A stretch of 49,584 bases of DNA from DASRJX01 sp035649235 (GCA_035649235.1 DASRJX010000181.1:1-49584); one strand, 5' to 3'; shown: positions 31,777 to 41,165, counted from the stretch's first letter. The notes: generated by a model not told the origin, from the sequence alone. Translations and numbers: made by a program.

Positions 31777-33705
31777 ATGCCGCTTCCGGACACGCCCTTC
31801 GCGGAGGCTCTCAAAAAGGGCCCGCTCGTCTTCGACGGGGCGATGGGCACGCAGCTCTACGAGCGCGGCTACTTCATCACGCGCTCCTTCGACGAGGCGA
31901 ACCTGGCCCGTCCGGACCTCGTCGCCGACATCCACCGCGACTACCTGAAGGCGGGCGCGCAGATTCTCGAGACCAACACGTTCGGCGCGAACCGGGAGTG
32001 CCTGAGCCGCTACGGAGCGCAGGATCGCCTCGCGGCCATCAACCAGGCGGGCGTCCGCATCGCCCGTCAGGCGGCCGGGACGGAGGCCTACGTGGCGGGG
32101 TCGATCGGTCCGACCGGATTGATGGTCGGAACGCTCTCCGAGGAGCGCCGCGCGGCGTTGCGCCCGATGTTCACGGAGCAGATCGAAGCCCTCCTGGCCG
32201 AGGGAGTCGATCTGCTGGTCCTCGAGACGTTCTACAGCCTGGAGGAGATCGGGCAGGCCCTGCAGGCCGCCCGATCGCTTTTCCCGGGGCCCGTGGTGGC
32301 GCAGCTGGCGTTCAGCGAGGACCGGCGCGAGATCGACGGCGCGCCGCCCCTCGAAGCCGCCCGGAGGCTCCTGGACTGGGGTGCTACCGTGGTTGGCGCC
32401 AACTGCGCGGAGGGTCCGGCCTTCCTGTTCGAGGTGGCGCGCCAGATGCTGGCCTGCGGCGCTCCGGTGAGCATCCAGCCGAACGCCGGCCGGCCGCGCC
32501 GGCTCGACGAGCGCACCATCTACATGACCACGCCCGAGTACTTCGGGGTCTACGCCCGGCGGCTGTTCCAGAGCGGTGTTGCGATCGTCGGCGGCTGCTG
32601 CGGCACCGGGCCGGAGCACATCCGTCCGGTCGTCGACGCCGCCCGGATGATGCGCCACGGTGCGCCGCCCTCGCAGCGGGCAGGGACGGTCCGGTCGGCC
32701 GCCGAGGTGAGGCGCCTGCCGTCCGTTCCGATGGAGGCCAAGTCCCCTCTCGGCGCCAAGCTGCTGCGCGTTTTCCGGGAGAGGATCGATCGGGAGGGGC
32801 CTCGAAGACCCGCCTCGGGCCCGGAGTCGTTCGTCGTCAGCGTCGAGGTGAATCCGGAGCCCGGCGTGAACCCGGAGCGGGCGATCCAGGCCGCCGCCAT
32901 GCTGCGCCGGGCCGGCTGCGACGTCATCAACATCGCCGACGGTCCGCGCGCGGTCGCCCGCATGAGCAACCTCGCCCTGGCGCTCAAGGTGCGGCAGGAG
33001 GTCGGCCTCGACGTCATCCTGCACGTCTGCTGCCGGGACCGCAACCTGCTGGGGCTCCACTCCGACCTCCTCGGGGCCTGGGTGCTCGGCCTGCGCAACC
33101 TGGTCGTCATCACCGGCGACCCACCCAAGATGGGGGACTATCCCGCCGCCACGGCGGTCTTCGATCTCGACTCGATAGGGCTCCTCCGGATGATCGATTC
33201 GCTGAACCACGGCGTCGATCCCGCGGGGCGGGTCATGTCGGACCGCACCGGCTTCCTGCTCGCGTGCGGCGCCGAGCCGGCGGCCCACAACTACGATCAG
33301 GAGCTGCGGCGGCTGGAAGAGAAGAAGCGCGCGGGCGCCGAGTTCGTGATGACCCAGCCGGTCTACGACTCCGGAATCCTGCGCCGCTTCCTCCGGGACA
33401 CGCGCTCCCTGGCCCTCCCGACGCTGGTCGGGCTCTGCCCACTGGCCAGCAGCCGGAACGCGGAGTTCCTGCACAACGAGGTGCCGGGCATGCAGATTCC
33501 GATGGAGATCCGCAACCGGATGGCGGCAGCGCCCACGCCCGAGGCCCAGCGGCTTCAGGGGACGCTGATCGCGCGCGAGATGCTCGAAGAGGTCAAGGAC
33601 GACGTCGTGGGGGCCTATCTCATGCCGCAGTTCGGCCGCTACCGGACGGCCATCGACGTCCTGCAGTCCGCTGGCTTCCAGTTCGCGCCGGAGGACAGCG
33701 CCTAG
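31777..33705 (+). CDS. Bifunctional homocysteine S-methyltransferase / methylenetetrahydrofolate reductase (YitJ-type)
   Basis: A 642-residue fusion. Residues 1-295: homocysteine S-methyltransferase with GAMGTQLYERG near the start and zinc ligands in GANCAEGP and GGCCGTGPEHI. Residues about 345-635: MTHFR TIM barrel (SVEVNPEPG, VITGDPPKMGDYP, FVMTQPVYD). It should methylate homocysteine to methionine and reduce methylene-THF. The MTHFR part lacks an N-terminal Fe-S or MTHFR2 partner. ATG 31777 follows the tRNA closely, and the stop shares CTAG with the opposing DUF349 gene. Confidence 0.92.
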   Translation: MPLPDTPFAEALKKGPLVFDGAMGTQLYERGYFITRSFDEANLARPDLVADIHRDYLKAGAQILETNTFGANRECLSRYGAQDRLAAINQAGVRIARQAAGTEAYVAGSIGPTGLMVGTLSEERRAALRPMFTEQIEALLAEGVDLLVLETFYSLEEIGQALQAARSLFPGPVVAQLAFSEDRREIDGAPPLEAARRLLDWGATVVGANCAEGPAFLFEVARQMLACGAPVSIQPNAGRPRRLDERTIYMTTPEYFGVYARRLFQSGVAIVGGCCGTGPEHIRPVVDAARMMRHGAPPSQRAGTVRSAAEVRRLPSVPMEAKSPLGAKLLRVFRERIDREGPRRPASGPESFVVSVEVNPEPGVNPERAIQAAAMLRRAGCDVINIADGPRAVARMSNLALALKVRQEVGLDVILHVCCRDRNLLGLHSDLLGAWVLGLRNLVVITGDPPKMGDYPAATAVFDLDSIGLLRMIDSLNHGVDPAGRVMSDRTGFLLACGAEPAAHNYDQELRRLEEKKRAGAEFVMTQPVYDSGILRRFLRDTRSLALPTLVGLCPLASSRNAEFLHNEVPGMQIPMEIRNRMAAAPTPEAQRLQGTLIAREMLEEVKDDVVGAYLMPQFGRYRTAIDVLQSAGFQFAPEDSA

Positions 33706-36527
33706 GCTCGGCCCCTCGGCGAGGAGCCGGATCGATCTCTCGCGCCGCGGCCTCCGGACTCCTGCCTGGGCGTCGCCGGCGCGTGCTGGAGGATGGGGCG
33801 GCAGGCGCGCTCGAAGCGGTCCGCGAGCGCCCGCCGCGCCGCCTCCGGGACGTAGCCGAGACGCTGCCAGGCGGCCTGCGCCTTTTTGACCTCTTCGGCC
33901 GCCACCCTGAGCCGGGCCTCCTCCGCGACCCGGCCTCCCATCGTGTTCGTGGCGAGCGCCTCGCGCCACATCGAGGCGAGGCGCGCCCCCGGCGACAGGT
34001 CACCGTCCACAGGCGCCAGTTCCCGGCCCGCCGACAGCTTCTCGATCCGCGCGCACAGGTCCTCCATGCGGCGGCGGTTCGCCTCGGGATCGAGGCTCGT
34101 CCCCTGGACGGCATGGGGGTAGGCCTGCACCACGCGATCGAAAGCGCCGAAGAACCGTGCGCGCAGCGGCGCCGCCGCCTCGTGCGACAGGCCGCGCATG
34201 CGCTGCCAGCGTTCGAGCGCCTCGCGCAGACGGCCGACCAGGCCCTCGGGCGCCGTGCCATCTCCGGTCGCTCCCGCGGGCGCGCCAGCCGCCGGTGGAT
34301 CGGCGGCCGTCCCCCCCTCCGCCGGAGCGGCGGGTGCCCCGTCTGCCGGCGCAGCGGGAACGGCGGGGGCGAGCGCCTCGATCTCGAGGCAGAGCGCCTC
34401 GCGCTCGGCGATTCGCTCCTGGATCTCGATGACGTCCCGGTTCTTGTAGTGCTCGAAAAACTTGTCGCAGGCGCCCCGGAAGCGGTTCCAGATCGCGTCC
34501 GACTGGCTGCGCTTCACGGGCCCGATCCCCTTCCACTCGGCCTGTAGCTTCTTGATCTCGGCGGCCGTGCCCTTCCAGTCCCTCGACCCGGCGAGGGCCT
34601 CGACGCGCTCGCAGAGCAGCACCTTGGCGGCGAGGTTCCTTGACCACTCCTCCTTGCGGCGGACGAGGTCCTCCTGACGCCGCGCGAAGAACTGGTCGCA
34701 CGCCTTCCGGAAGCGCTCCCAGACCGCCTTCTCCTGCCCGCGCGACACCGGCCCGATCGTCTTCCACTCGGCCTGGAGCGCCTGGATCGCCTCCGACGTC
34801 TTCAGCCAGTCGCTCGAGCCCGAGAGGGCTTCCGCCTTCTCGCACAGCGCCTCCTTGAGGAGGAGGTTCCGGCCCTGCTCTTCCACCTGCTGCGCGTGGA
34901 AGGCGTCGCTGCGCTCCCGCACGCGATCGCGCGCCGCCTTGAAGCGGTTCCACAGGGACAGCGAGCGCTCCGGGGGCGCCGGGCCCGCTGCCTTCCACAG
35001 CTCCATCAGCTCGCGCAGGCCCCGCGAGGCAGCCGCCGCCTCGGCCCCCGGCTCCTCCGAGAGGCGCGCCAGATCCTCCATGCGCGCGCACAGCTCCTCC
35101 TGGACGGCGGCGTTGGCCCAGCGCTGGAAGCGGTCGGTGTCGCGCAGGGCCTGGACGCGCGGCACCAGCTCCGTCTGCAGGGCCTTCAGCCGCTGCGTCA
35201 GGCGATCGTGGTCCTTCTGGGACGGGAGCGGCGGCAGCGCGAGGAGGATCCCCCGCACCTCGCGCAGGGCGCGCTCGAGCTTCGCGAGAGGCGGACTCGA
35301 GGACGGCAGAAGCTTCTCGGCCTGCGCGCACAGCCGCTCCAGGCGGAGGGCGTTCGCCTTCTTGGTGCGCTCCTCGTCCTGCGCCGCCTGCACTGCGCGG
35401 GATCGGGCCTGCTCCGCCTCGGCCTCCTGCAGCGATCGCTCGTGACGCAGAGTCGCCTCGCGGCAGGAGGTCTCGAACCGCGCCTCGGCCTCGGCCACCT
35501 CCGGCGCGTCGGACGGAGGCAGCAACTCCCACGCGGAGCGCGCCTCCTGCGCGGCCTGTGGCGCGGTCGCGGCGGGGGCCGCCTCGACGTGCTCGCACAG
35601 CTCCTGGCGCGGGGCGAGGGCCAGCCGGAGAGCCTGCTCACGGCGCTCGCTCGCCGCCCGCTCCGCCTGCCACGCCGCGAGACGGCGGCGGGCGTCCCGG
35701 CACGCCTCCTGGAACCGATCGTCAAGGTCCTCGTCCACCTCGGGAACGTCCTCGATCCAGATCTCCTGAAGCCGCGCGATCCGGGCTGCCAGATCGTCCC
35801 AGTCGGGGGAGCGCGTCAGCGCCTCCGCCTCCTCGCACAGCCGCTCCTGGGCCGCGCGGTCCGTCGCCGGGCGGGCCGCCTCGGCGGACTCCTCCTCGTC
35901 CTGGCCGCGCAGGCGCGCCCGGGCCCTCCGCGCGGCGGCGCGGCAGCGGGCCCGCGACGCGATCTCCTCCAAGGCGCCCGGATCGGAGACGCGCTCGAGC
36001 GCCGGGAGGGCGATCTCCTTGTGCGGGCTCTTGCGCGCCACGAGCGCCAGCTCGCCGGCCTCGGAGATGCGTTCCAGGGCCTCGAGGCGGACGACCGGAT
36101 GCTCGCCATGGCGGGCCACGCTGCCGAGGGCGCGCCCGTCGGACAGGCGCAGCAGGGCCGCCCGGCTGATCGACTCGAGCGCCGCGGCCCGCGCCACGGT
36201 GGTCAGCCGCCGCCCCTCGAAGAGCCCCGCGAGGGCGGCGAGACCCGTCGCCTCCTCGCGGGTCTCGAGAGCCATGCCGAGCAGCGCGTCGGCCGCGCAC
36301 TCGCGCACCGAGTCATCGGCATCCGCGGACGCCACCTCGGCGAGAAGGGCCGGATCGCGCAGCCGCCGGACTGCGGCCCGCCTCACCCGGGCGTCGGCAT
36401 CGCCCCGGACCACGGGAGCGAGCAGGGCCAGGTCCGATTCCGGCACCTGACCCACGGCGCCGAGCCGCTGATCCGGGTCGGGATGGGCCAGGCCGCCCTG
36501 CGGGCGGATGCGATCGAGAAGTCCCAA
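33702..36527 (-). CDS. DUF349 repeat protein with N-terminal HEAT-like region
   Basis: A 941-residue cytosolic protein. Residues 1-220 are HEAT-like (MGLLDRIRPQGG, HPDPDQRLGAV, VRRAAVRRLRDPALLAEVA). The rest is a chain of charged helical DUF349 repeats with the recurring pattern Q..W..IGPV....K.VWERFRKACDQFF..R. An Ala/Pro-rich spacer (about 700-750) interrupts the repeats. Start TTG 36527 is preferred: AGAGGA lies seven bases upstream and related proteins begin M-x-L-F/L-D-R-x-R-P. A promoter (36557-36584) would leave the more distal ATG 36620 untranscribed. Function unknown; E. coli relatives with DUF349 are linked to protein export or stress. Confidence 0.8.
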   Translation of the reverse strand: MGLLDRIRPQGGLAHPDPDQRLGAVGQVPESDLALLAPVVRGDADARVRRAAVRRLRDPALLAEVASADADDSVRECAADALLGMALETREEATGLAALAGLFEGRRLTTVARAAALESISRAALLRLSDGRALGSVARHGEHPVVRLEALERISEAGELALVARKSPHKEIALPALERVSDPGALEEIASRARCRAAARRARARLRGQDEEESAEAARPATDRAAQERLCEEAEALTRSPDWDDLAARIARLQEIWIEDVPEVDEDLDDRFQEACRDARRRLAAWQAERAASERREQALRLALAPRQELCEHVEAAPAATAPQAAQEARSAWELLPPSDAPEVAEAEARFETSCREATLRHERSLQEAEAEQARSRAVQAAQDEERTKKANALRLERLCAQAEKLLPSSSPPLAKLERALREVRGILLALPPLPSQKDHDRLTQRLKALQTELVPRVQALRDTDRFQRWANAAVQEELCARMEDLARLSEEPGAEAAAASRGLRELMELWKAAGPAPPERSLSLWNRFKAARDRVRERSDAFHAQQVEEQGRNLLLKEALCEKAEALSGSSDWLKTSEAIQALQAEWKTIGPVSRGQEKAVWERFRKACDQFFARRQEDLVRRKEEWSRNLAAKVLLCERVEALAGSRDWKGTAAEIKKLQAEWKGIGPVKRSQSDAIWNRFRGACDKFFEHYKNRDVIEIQERIAEREALCLEIEALAPAVPAAPADGAPAAPAEGGTAADPPAAGAPAGATGDGTAPEGLVGRLREALERWQRMRGLSHEAAAPLRARFFGAFDRVVQAYPHAVQGTSLDPEANRRRMEDLCARIEKLSAGRELAPVDGDLSPGARLASMWREALATNTMGGRVAEEARLRVAAEEVKKAQAAWQRLGYVPEAARRALADRFERACRPILQHAPATPRQESGGRGARDRSGSSPRGRA

Positions 36528-36556
36528 GAGGCCGTCCTCTGCTTTCGGAAGCGCCC

Positions 36557-36584
36557 ATGATACATCGGAGTGACCGCCCGGCAA
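36557..36584 (-). promoter_or_regulatory. Promoter of the DUF349 gene
   Basis: Minus strand: TTGCCG (36584-36579), 16-nt spacer, TATCAT (36562-36557). The expected start near 36550 fits translation from TTG 36527. Confidence 0.5.
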
Positions 36585-36662
36585 GCGATCGGGGCGCCCC
36601 ATTCCCTTCGTGGAGAACACGTCGGCGTTCCGGGAGAACCTTCCGGAAGGGCGCTCCAGGCC

Positions 36663-37913
36663 TCAGGCCGCCCGGGACCCCACGAGGGCGCGTTCCTGCC
36701 CCGCCGGCCAGATCGCGATTGACGAGCCGACCCAGCGGAGCCCCTTGTTGTGGTCGACCCCGTGCATCTTGCCGCGCGACAGGCGCGCCAGGTTGATCGC
36801 CAGGACGAGGTCGTCCCCTCCTTCGGGGCGCAGGTACATCAAACGGATCTCGGCCTTGACCCCCGAGCCGTCGGGCGCCACGAGGGCCGGGGCGTACTCC
36901 ACCCTTTCCTGCAGCAAGTACGAGGAGCGCTCGGCGGCAGGGATGGAGTCGAGACTCGCGCGATCGAGATCCACGACCACGCCGCGTCCGGCGAACGAGA
37001 ATATGGGCTTCAAGATGTAACGCGACAGGTCGCCGGGCATCCGATCGACGCGATCCAGCCTCCATGTCCGCGGAGCCGACGGGTGCTCGATGAGCGGCAG
37101 GGTGTACTTCGACCAGACCCAGTACCAGTTGGGGTGCGACACCCAGACGACGTCGAGGTCGTCGCGGTAGTCGAAGCACATCGGCACCTTCCGCCGTTCG
37201 AGCTCGTCGAACACCACGCGGTGCAGGATGCGCCGCACGGGCGCCGTCCCCCCGCCCGGCGCGGGGGCGAACAGGCTCCGGCCTTCGCGCCGCAACTCCG
37301 TCACGCAGACCGCGCGGACCCCCAGGAGGCGGGCCGTGGCCCGGAAGTCGGGGACCGTCTTCTGGGTCTCGGGGTCCAGGTCGAGCAGGATCACCTCGAC
37401 GGGATCGGCGTCGGCGATCACCGTCCGCCTCAGAAGATTGATGTAGTCCTCCGGCTCCAGGCCCGAGAACATCGGCGTGAGCCGCTGCGGCATCCCGGGG
37501 ATCGAGGCCGCCACCTCGCCCCAGATGCCGCCCTGGACGAGTTGCATGCCGTACAGGGACGAAAAGCCCTGCAGCTCGATGAGCCGCGGCTCCAGGTCGC
37601 CTCCCTCGCCGCGCACGATCCCGAGGTCGATGGCCAGGAAATGCGGCAGTCGATCGGCGCCGGGCGCGCGCCAGCGCTCCGGCACGGCGGCCTGGCAGGC
37701 GTCGATGACTTCCTGGCGCCGGATGAGCGCGAGGATCTCGCCGGCGACACGCACGCAGCGCTCGCGCAGATCGTCCGGCAGGAACAGCGGAGTCTCGGCG
37801 AGGCGGAACTCGAAGCGCCGGGTCTGCAGGCGCTCGTCCATGAGGGCGCACATGCGCTCGTAGAGCGCCTCGTTCCAATGCGCGTTGAACAGCGACCTGA
37901 GGGGCGCGTCCAC
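36663..37913 (-). CDS. ATP-grasp-like amide ligase candidate
   Basis: A 416-residue protein of uncertain family. The segment ELQGFSSLYGMQLV (about 113-126) recalls the glutathionylspermidine-synthase fold. Later come ILKPIFSFAGRGVVVDL (about 297-313, nucleotide-binding Lys and Gly loop), YLLQERVEYAPA and the Arg/Asn-rich AEIRLMYLRP...LAINLARLSRG typical of the metal site of ATP-grasp enzymes. It is the last of four tightly packed genes (4-nt gap upstream from the aminopeptidase stop). By context it should join a carboxylate and an amine. The substrate is unknown. Confidence 0.6.
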   Translation of the reverse strand: MDAPLRSLFNAHWNEALYERMCALMDERLQTRRFEFRLAETPLFLPDDLRERCVRVAGEILALIRRQEVIDACQAAVPERWRAPGADRLPHFLAIDLGIVRGEGGDLEPRLIELQGFSSLYGMQLVQGGIWGEVAASIPGMPQRLTPMFSGLEPEDYINLLRRTVIADADPVEVILLDLDPETQKTVPDFRATARLLGVRAVCVTELRREGRSLFAPAPGGGTAPVRRILHRVVFDELERRKVPMCFDYRDDLDVVWVSHPNWYWVWSKYTLPLIEHPSAPRTWRLDRVDRMPGDLSRYILKPIFSFAGRGVVVDLDRASLDSIPAAERSSYLLQERVEYAPALVAPDGSGVKAEIRLMYLRPEGGDDLVLAINLARLSRGKMHGVDHNKGLRWVGSSIAIWPAGQERALVGSRAA

Positions 37914-37917
37914 GGCT

Positions 37918-38994
37918 TCAGCCGAGCAGCGAGTCGTCGTCGACCAGGAAGCGGCTGTCCTTCATGATCGGCACGCCGTCGAACGCGACGTCGAAGCGGC
38001 GGCCGACGATGTCGATGTGGGTCGTGGCGCTCCAGTCGGCCCCGGTGTGCTCGCTGTAGGGATGGCCGAACGCGAGGTGCAGCCCGGGGATCTTCTCGTC
38101 CTGCAGGATCTGGCCGATCACGTCGCGTACGGCGAGATTGGTGCCGAGCGCCAGCTCGCCGACCCGGCCGCCGTTCGGATCGGCGGCCGTGTAGGAGAGG
38201 AAGTCGCGCGCGATCTCCTCTCGCCGGCAGCGCGCCGACTTGAGACGCGAATCCTCGATCTCGACCGTCAGGGGGTGGTCGCTCAGGTCCCCGTACTTCG
38301 GCGCCAGCCAGTCACCCAGCACGCCGTCGACCACGAAGACGCCGTCGACCCGCTCCGGGGCGGTGAAGACCTCACCGCCCGGCAGGTTCGACCACTTCTC
38401 CGCCGTGATGATCCCGGACGTCTTGAGCCAGCGGAGGTGCGGCGCGAAGGTGGCCCGGAGGCGCGTCCCCGCCGGCGTCGAGGCGGTCAGCGAGCGCGCC
38501 TGCCGCGCCCTCTCGAGGACCCAGCGCGACAGGGCGTCGACCCTGGAGAAGTCGGCCCGCATCCCTTCCAGCATGATGCGTGGGGTGATGTTGACCATGT
38601 GCGCGTGGCGCAGGCGATGCTGGTTGACAATCGCCGTCATGGCGATGCGGGCCTTGAGCTCGCCGGGCTGCGCCGAGGCCGCGAAGCAGCTCACCGTGGC
38701 CCGGCGCATGGCCGAGGCGATCGCCCCGGGGAACTCCGTCAGGGGCCGCGGCGCCAGATCCTCCAGGACGAAGGCGGCCACCTGCGCTCCCGCCGCGACG
38801 AGCGCCTCGTTGAGGGCCGCGCCGATCGGCAGGCCCTCCTTGTCGGTGATCAGGACGGCGCTCTCCCCCGGCCGGACTCCCAGGCAGGTGACGACGGCGG
38901 TCCTGGCGCCCGGCCGGAACTCGGGATCGTAGGCCACCCGGCTGAGATCGCGCGTTGCGCCCGGTCCGATCGCCCCACCCTCCGGTCCGGTCAC
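37918..38994 (-). CDS. M29-family (AmpS/PepS) metalloaminopeptidase
   Basis: A 358-residue enzyme, somewhat shorter than the usual 400-410. The dimetal ligands of family M29 can be traced: Glu in LPGGEVFTAPE, Glu in VGELALGTN, His and Tyr in AFGHPYSEHTG, and His-x-Asp in THIDIVG. It removes N-terminal residues from small peptides. GTG 38994 overlaps the upstream ligase stop as GTGA. An open frame continues far upstream in this phase but covers the ligase genes and is not coding. In this operon it could trim the product or recycle it. Confidence 0.85.
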   Translation of the reverse strand: MTGPEGGAIGPGATRDLSRVAYDPEFRPGARTAVVTCLGVRPGESAVLITDKEGLPIGAALNEALVAAGAQVAAFVLEDLAPRPLTEFPGAIASAMRRATVSCFAASAQPGELKARIAMTAIVNQHRLRHAHMVNITPRIMLEGMRADFSRVDALSRWVLERARQARSLTASTPAGTRLRATFAPHLRWLKTSGIITAEKWSNLPGGEVFTAPERVDGVFVVDGVLGDWLAPKYGDLSDHPLTVEIEDSRLKSARCRREEIARDFLSYTAADPNGGRVGELALGTNLAVRDVIGQILQDEKIPGLHLAFGHPYSEHTGADWSATTHIDIVGRRFDVAFDGVPIMKDSRFLVDDDSLLG

Positions 38995-40151
38995 GGGCGG
39001 GCTTCCTGGGGACGCCGCGCGACCCCGGCGGCCGGCGCCAGGTCGAGGCCGTGCTCCGTCTCCTCCACTACGAAGTCCATCACCGCCTTCAGGTCCTTCG
39101 TCTCCCGGTAGACCCGCAGCTGCCGTTCGGCCCCCGTGCCGCGCTCGAGGATGCGGTTCACGTAGTCCACTTCGTGGCGAGAGCCCAGCTCGTCGACCTC
39201 GTCGTCCACGAATTCCAGGAGCTCTCCGACCAGGCTCTTCACCTCCACTTCCTCCTCCTTGCCGAAGTCGATCAGCCGGCCCCCGAGCCCCCAGCGCGCG
39301 GCCCGCCACTTGTTCTCCATGATCAGAGAACGGCGATACGGGCGGAAGGTGAGGTTGCCGCTGCCGAGCTTCCAGAGCTTGGCGGTGATCGCCTGGAACA
39401 GTGCCGCGATGGCGATGGTCTCGTCGAGACGCATCGGGATGTCGCAGATGCGGTATTCCAGCGTCGGATAGAGGACGTGCGGCCGGACGTCCCACCAGAT
39501 CTGCCGCCCGTCGATGATGCAGCGCGTCTTGACAAGCAGGTTGACGAACTCCTGGAAGTCCCCCCAGGAGGTGAAGGTGTCCGGGATGTTGGTGCGCGGG
39601 AATTTGTCGAAGACCTTGCAACGGTACGACATCCAGCCGGTCTCGCGCCCCAGCCAGAAGGGGGAGTTGACGGTCAGCGCCAGGACGTGCGGCAGGAAGT
39701 ACCGCGCCTGGTTCATGATCCGGATCTGGCTCTCGCGATCCTCGACGCCGATGTGGACGTGCAGTCCGAAGATGAGGTTGGCCCGCGCCACCATCTGCAG
39801 CTCCTCCACGAGCCGCTCGTAGCGAGGATTGCCGCCCGTGATCTCGACCGTCGCCCAGTGCGAGAAGGGGTGCGTGCCCGCGGCGGCGATGCGCAGCCCG
39901 TTGTCGCGCGCCAGCCGCGCCAGGTACGATCGGGTCGAGGTCACGTCCCTCCGGGCCGCCCGGATGTCGGGGCAGATCTCGGTGCCGATCTCGACCACGG
40001 GCTGGTGCAGCTCCGGCTTCAGCCGGTCCTTCAGGATCGCCTTCCCCTGCTCGAAGATCTCCGCCAGGTGCGAGCGCAGCTCCCGGGTGACGGGGTCGAT
40101 GACCTGGAACTCCTCCTCGATGCCGATGGTGAAGCTCGGACGCGCCGCCAT
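38991..40151 (-). CDS. ybdK: GCS2-family carboxylate-amine ligase (YbdK-like)
   Basis: A 386-residue enzyme of the glutamate-cysteine ligase type 2 family. It shows FTIGIEEEFQVID at the start (metal-binding Glu residues), HQPVVEIGTEICPDI, FGLHVHIGVEDRE, YPTLEYRICDIP and SLIMENKWRAARWG. Family members form a gamma-glutamyl or other amide bond with ATP; E. coli YbdK has only weak glutamate-cysteine ligase activity. ATG 40151 is three bases after the stop of an ATP-grasp gene, and its own stop overlaps the aminopeptidase start, so the three are co-translated. Confidence 0.92.
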   Translation of the reverse strand: MAARPSFTIGIEEEFQVIDPVTRELRSHLAEIFEQGKAILKDRLKPELHQPVVEIGTEICPDIRAARRDVTSTRSYLARLARDNGLRIAAAGTHPFSHWATVEITGGNPRYERLVEELQMVARANLIFGLHVHIGVEDRESQIRIMNQARYFLPHVLALTVNSPFWLGRETGWMSYRCKVFDKFPRTNIPDTFTSWGDFQEFVNLLVKTRCIIDGRQIWWDVRPHVLYPTLEYRICDIPMRLDETIAIAALFQAITAKLWKLGSGNLTFRPYRRSLIMENKWRAARWGLGGRLIDFGKEEEVEVKSLVGELLEFVDDEVDELGSRHEVDYVNRILERGTGAERQLRVYRETKDLKAVMDFVVEETEHGLDLAPAAGVARRPQEARP

Positions 40152-40154
40152 GCG

Positions 40155-41117
40155 TCAGCCCCGCCCGCCGGAGGAGGTGCGCGAGGCGCCGAGCCTCCGG
40201 GGCCACTCCCCGGCCGTCTCGAGTGGACGCGGGTGTAGCGCCCGGTCGATCAGCATCTCGGCGGCGTGCCGCAGCACCCAGTCGAAGTTCTCGGGGCCGA
40301 CCGAGAAGCTGTCGCAGTCGGGTGCGGGGTTCATGAAGTCGATGGCGTAGGGGACGCCGTCCCGCACGGCGAACTCCACGGTGTTGAAGTCGTAGCCCAG
40401 CTCGCGGCAGAGCGTCAGGGCGTCCCGCTCGACGCGGGCCAGGAGGGGCGCCGCGGTCGGCGCCCCGCCGCGCACGTAGCGCCGCTCGAAGGGCGCCTTC
40501 GGATCGTAGGGCATGACCCGCACGCGCTCTCGGCCCAGCACGTAGCAGCGGTAGTACGCGGTGAACTCGATCGCCTCCTGCGCCATCATGGTCAGGCTGC
40601 CGGTCCGGTCGTACGCAAGGAAGAACTCGTTCGGATTCGTCACCCGGTAGACGTCCCGCCACCCGCCGCCGTAGGCCGGCTTCATGAAGATGGGGAAGCC
40701 GAGATAGGCGAACACCTCCTCCCACTCGACCGGGAAGGCCAGGTTGGTGAAGGTGTCGGCCGAGGTGTTCGGTGGGTGGGACTTGTGCGGCAGGAGCACG
40801 GTCCTGGGCACCGCTACGCCCGCGGCCTGGGCCAGGACGTTGTTGAGGAACTTGTCGTCGGCGCTCCACCAGAAGGGGTTGTTGACGACCTGCGCTCCCT
40901 CGGCCGCGGCCGCCTTGATCCAGGTGCGGAAGAAAGGCACCTCGTGGCTGATCCGGTCGAGGATCACGTCGTAGCGCGGGATCCGGTCCTGGCGGACGAC
41001 TCCGAGCCGCACGGCCTCCGCGGTGACCCGCCCCTCGCCCCGGCGGTTGATCTCCGCTCCGAGCGCCGGCGGGAAATTGCGCTCCATGCCATAGAGAATC
41101 CCGATCGTCCGGGGCAT
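40155..41117 (-). CDS. ATP-grasp ligase, RimK/D-Ala-D-Ala ligase-like
   Basis: A 320-residue ATP-grasp enzyme. A pre-ATP-grasp domain (IGILYGMERNFPPALG at the start) is followed by FPIFMKPAYGGGWRDVY (nucleotide-binding Lys and Gly loop, about 191-207) and AQEAIEFTAYYRCYVLG. The magnesium site is GYDFNTVEFAVRDGVPYAIDFMNPAPD (about 253-279). The set of Lys, Glu, Asp and Asn is complete, so an active carboxylate-amine/thiol ligase is expected. It is the first gene of the four-gene amide-ligase operon; a TATAGT box lies about 50 nt upstream. Confidence 0.85.
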   Translation of the reverse strand: MPRTIGILYGMERNFPPALGAEINRRGEGRVTAEAVRLGVVRQDRIPRYDVILDRISHEVPFFRTWIKAAAAEGAQVVNNPFWWSADDKFLNNVLAQAAGVAVPRTVLLPHKSHPPNTSADTFTNLAFPVEWEEVFAYLGFPIFMKPAYGGGWRDVYRVTNPNEFFLAYDRTGSLTMMAQEAIEFTAYYRCYVLGRERVRVMPYDPKAPFERRYVRGGAPTAAPLLARVERDALTLCRELGYDFNTVEFAVRDGVPYAIDFMNPAPDCDSFSVGPENFDWVLRHAAEMLIDRALHPRPLETAGEWPRRLGASRTSSGGRG

Positions 41118-41165
41118 CCGAAAACCCTCGTCGTGGGGCGGTGGGACCGGTCGTGGCGAGGCCCT

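Noticed and set aside
31747..33969. A 740-codon open frame on the minus strand
   Set aside because: It mirrors the homocysteine methyltransferase-MTHFR gene and shows only Arg/Gly-rich noise.
34896..36560. A 554-codon open frame on the plus strand
   Set aside because: It mirrors the DUF349 gene; low-complexity Arg/Leu/Ala composition.
38995..40869. N-terminal extension of the M29 aminopeptidase by some 620 codons
   Set aside because: The extension runs through the GCS2 and ATP-grasp genes in another frame. The peptidase starts at GTG 38994, overlapping the previous stop.
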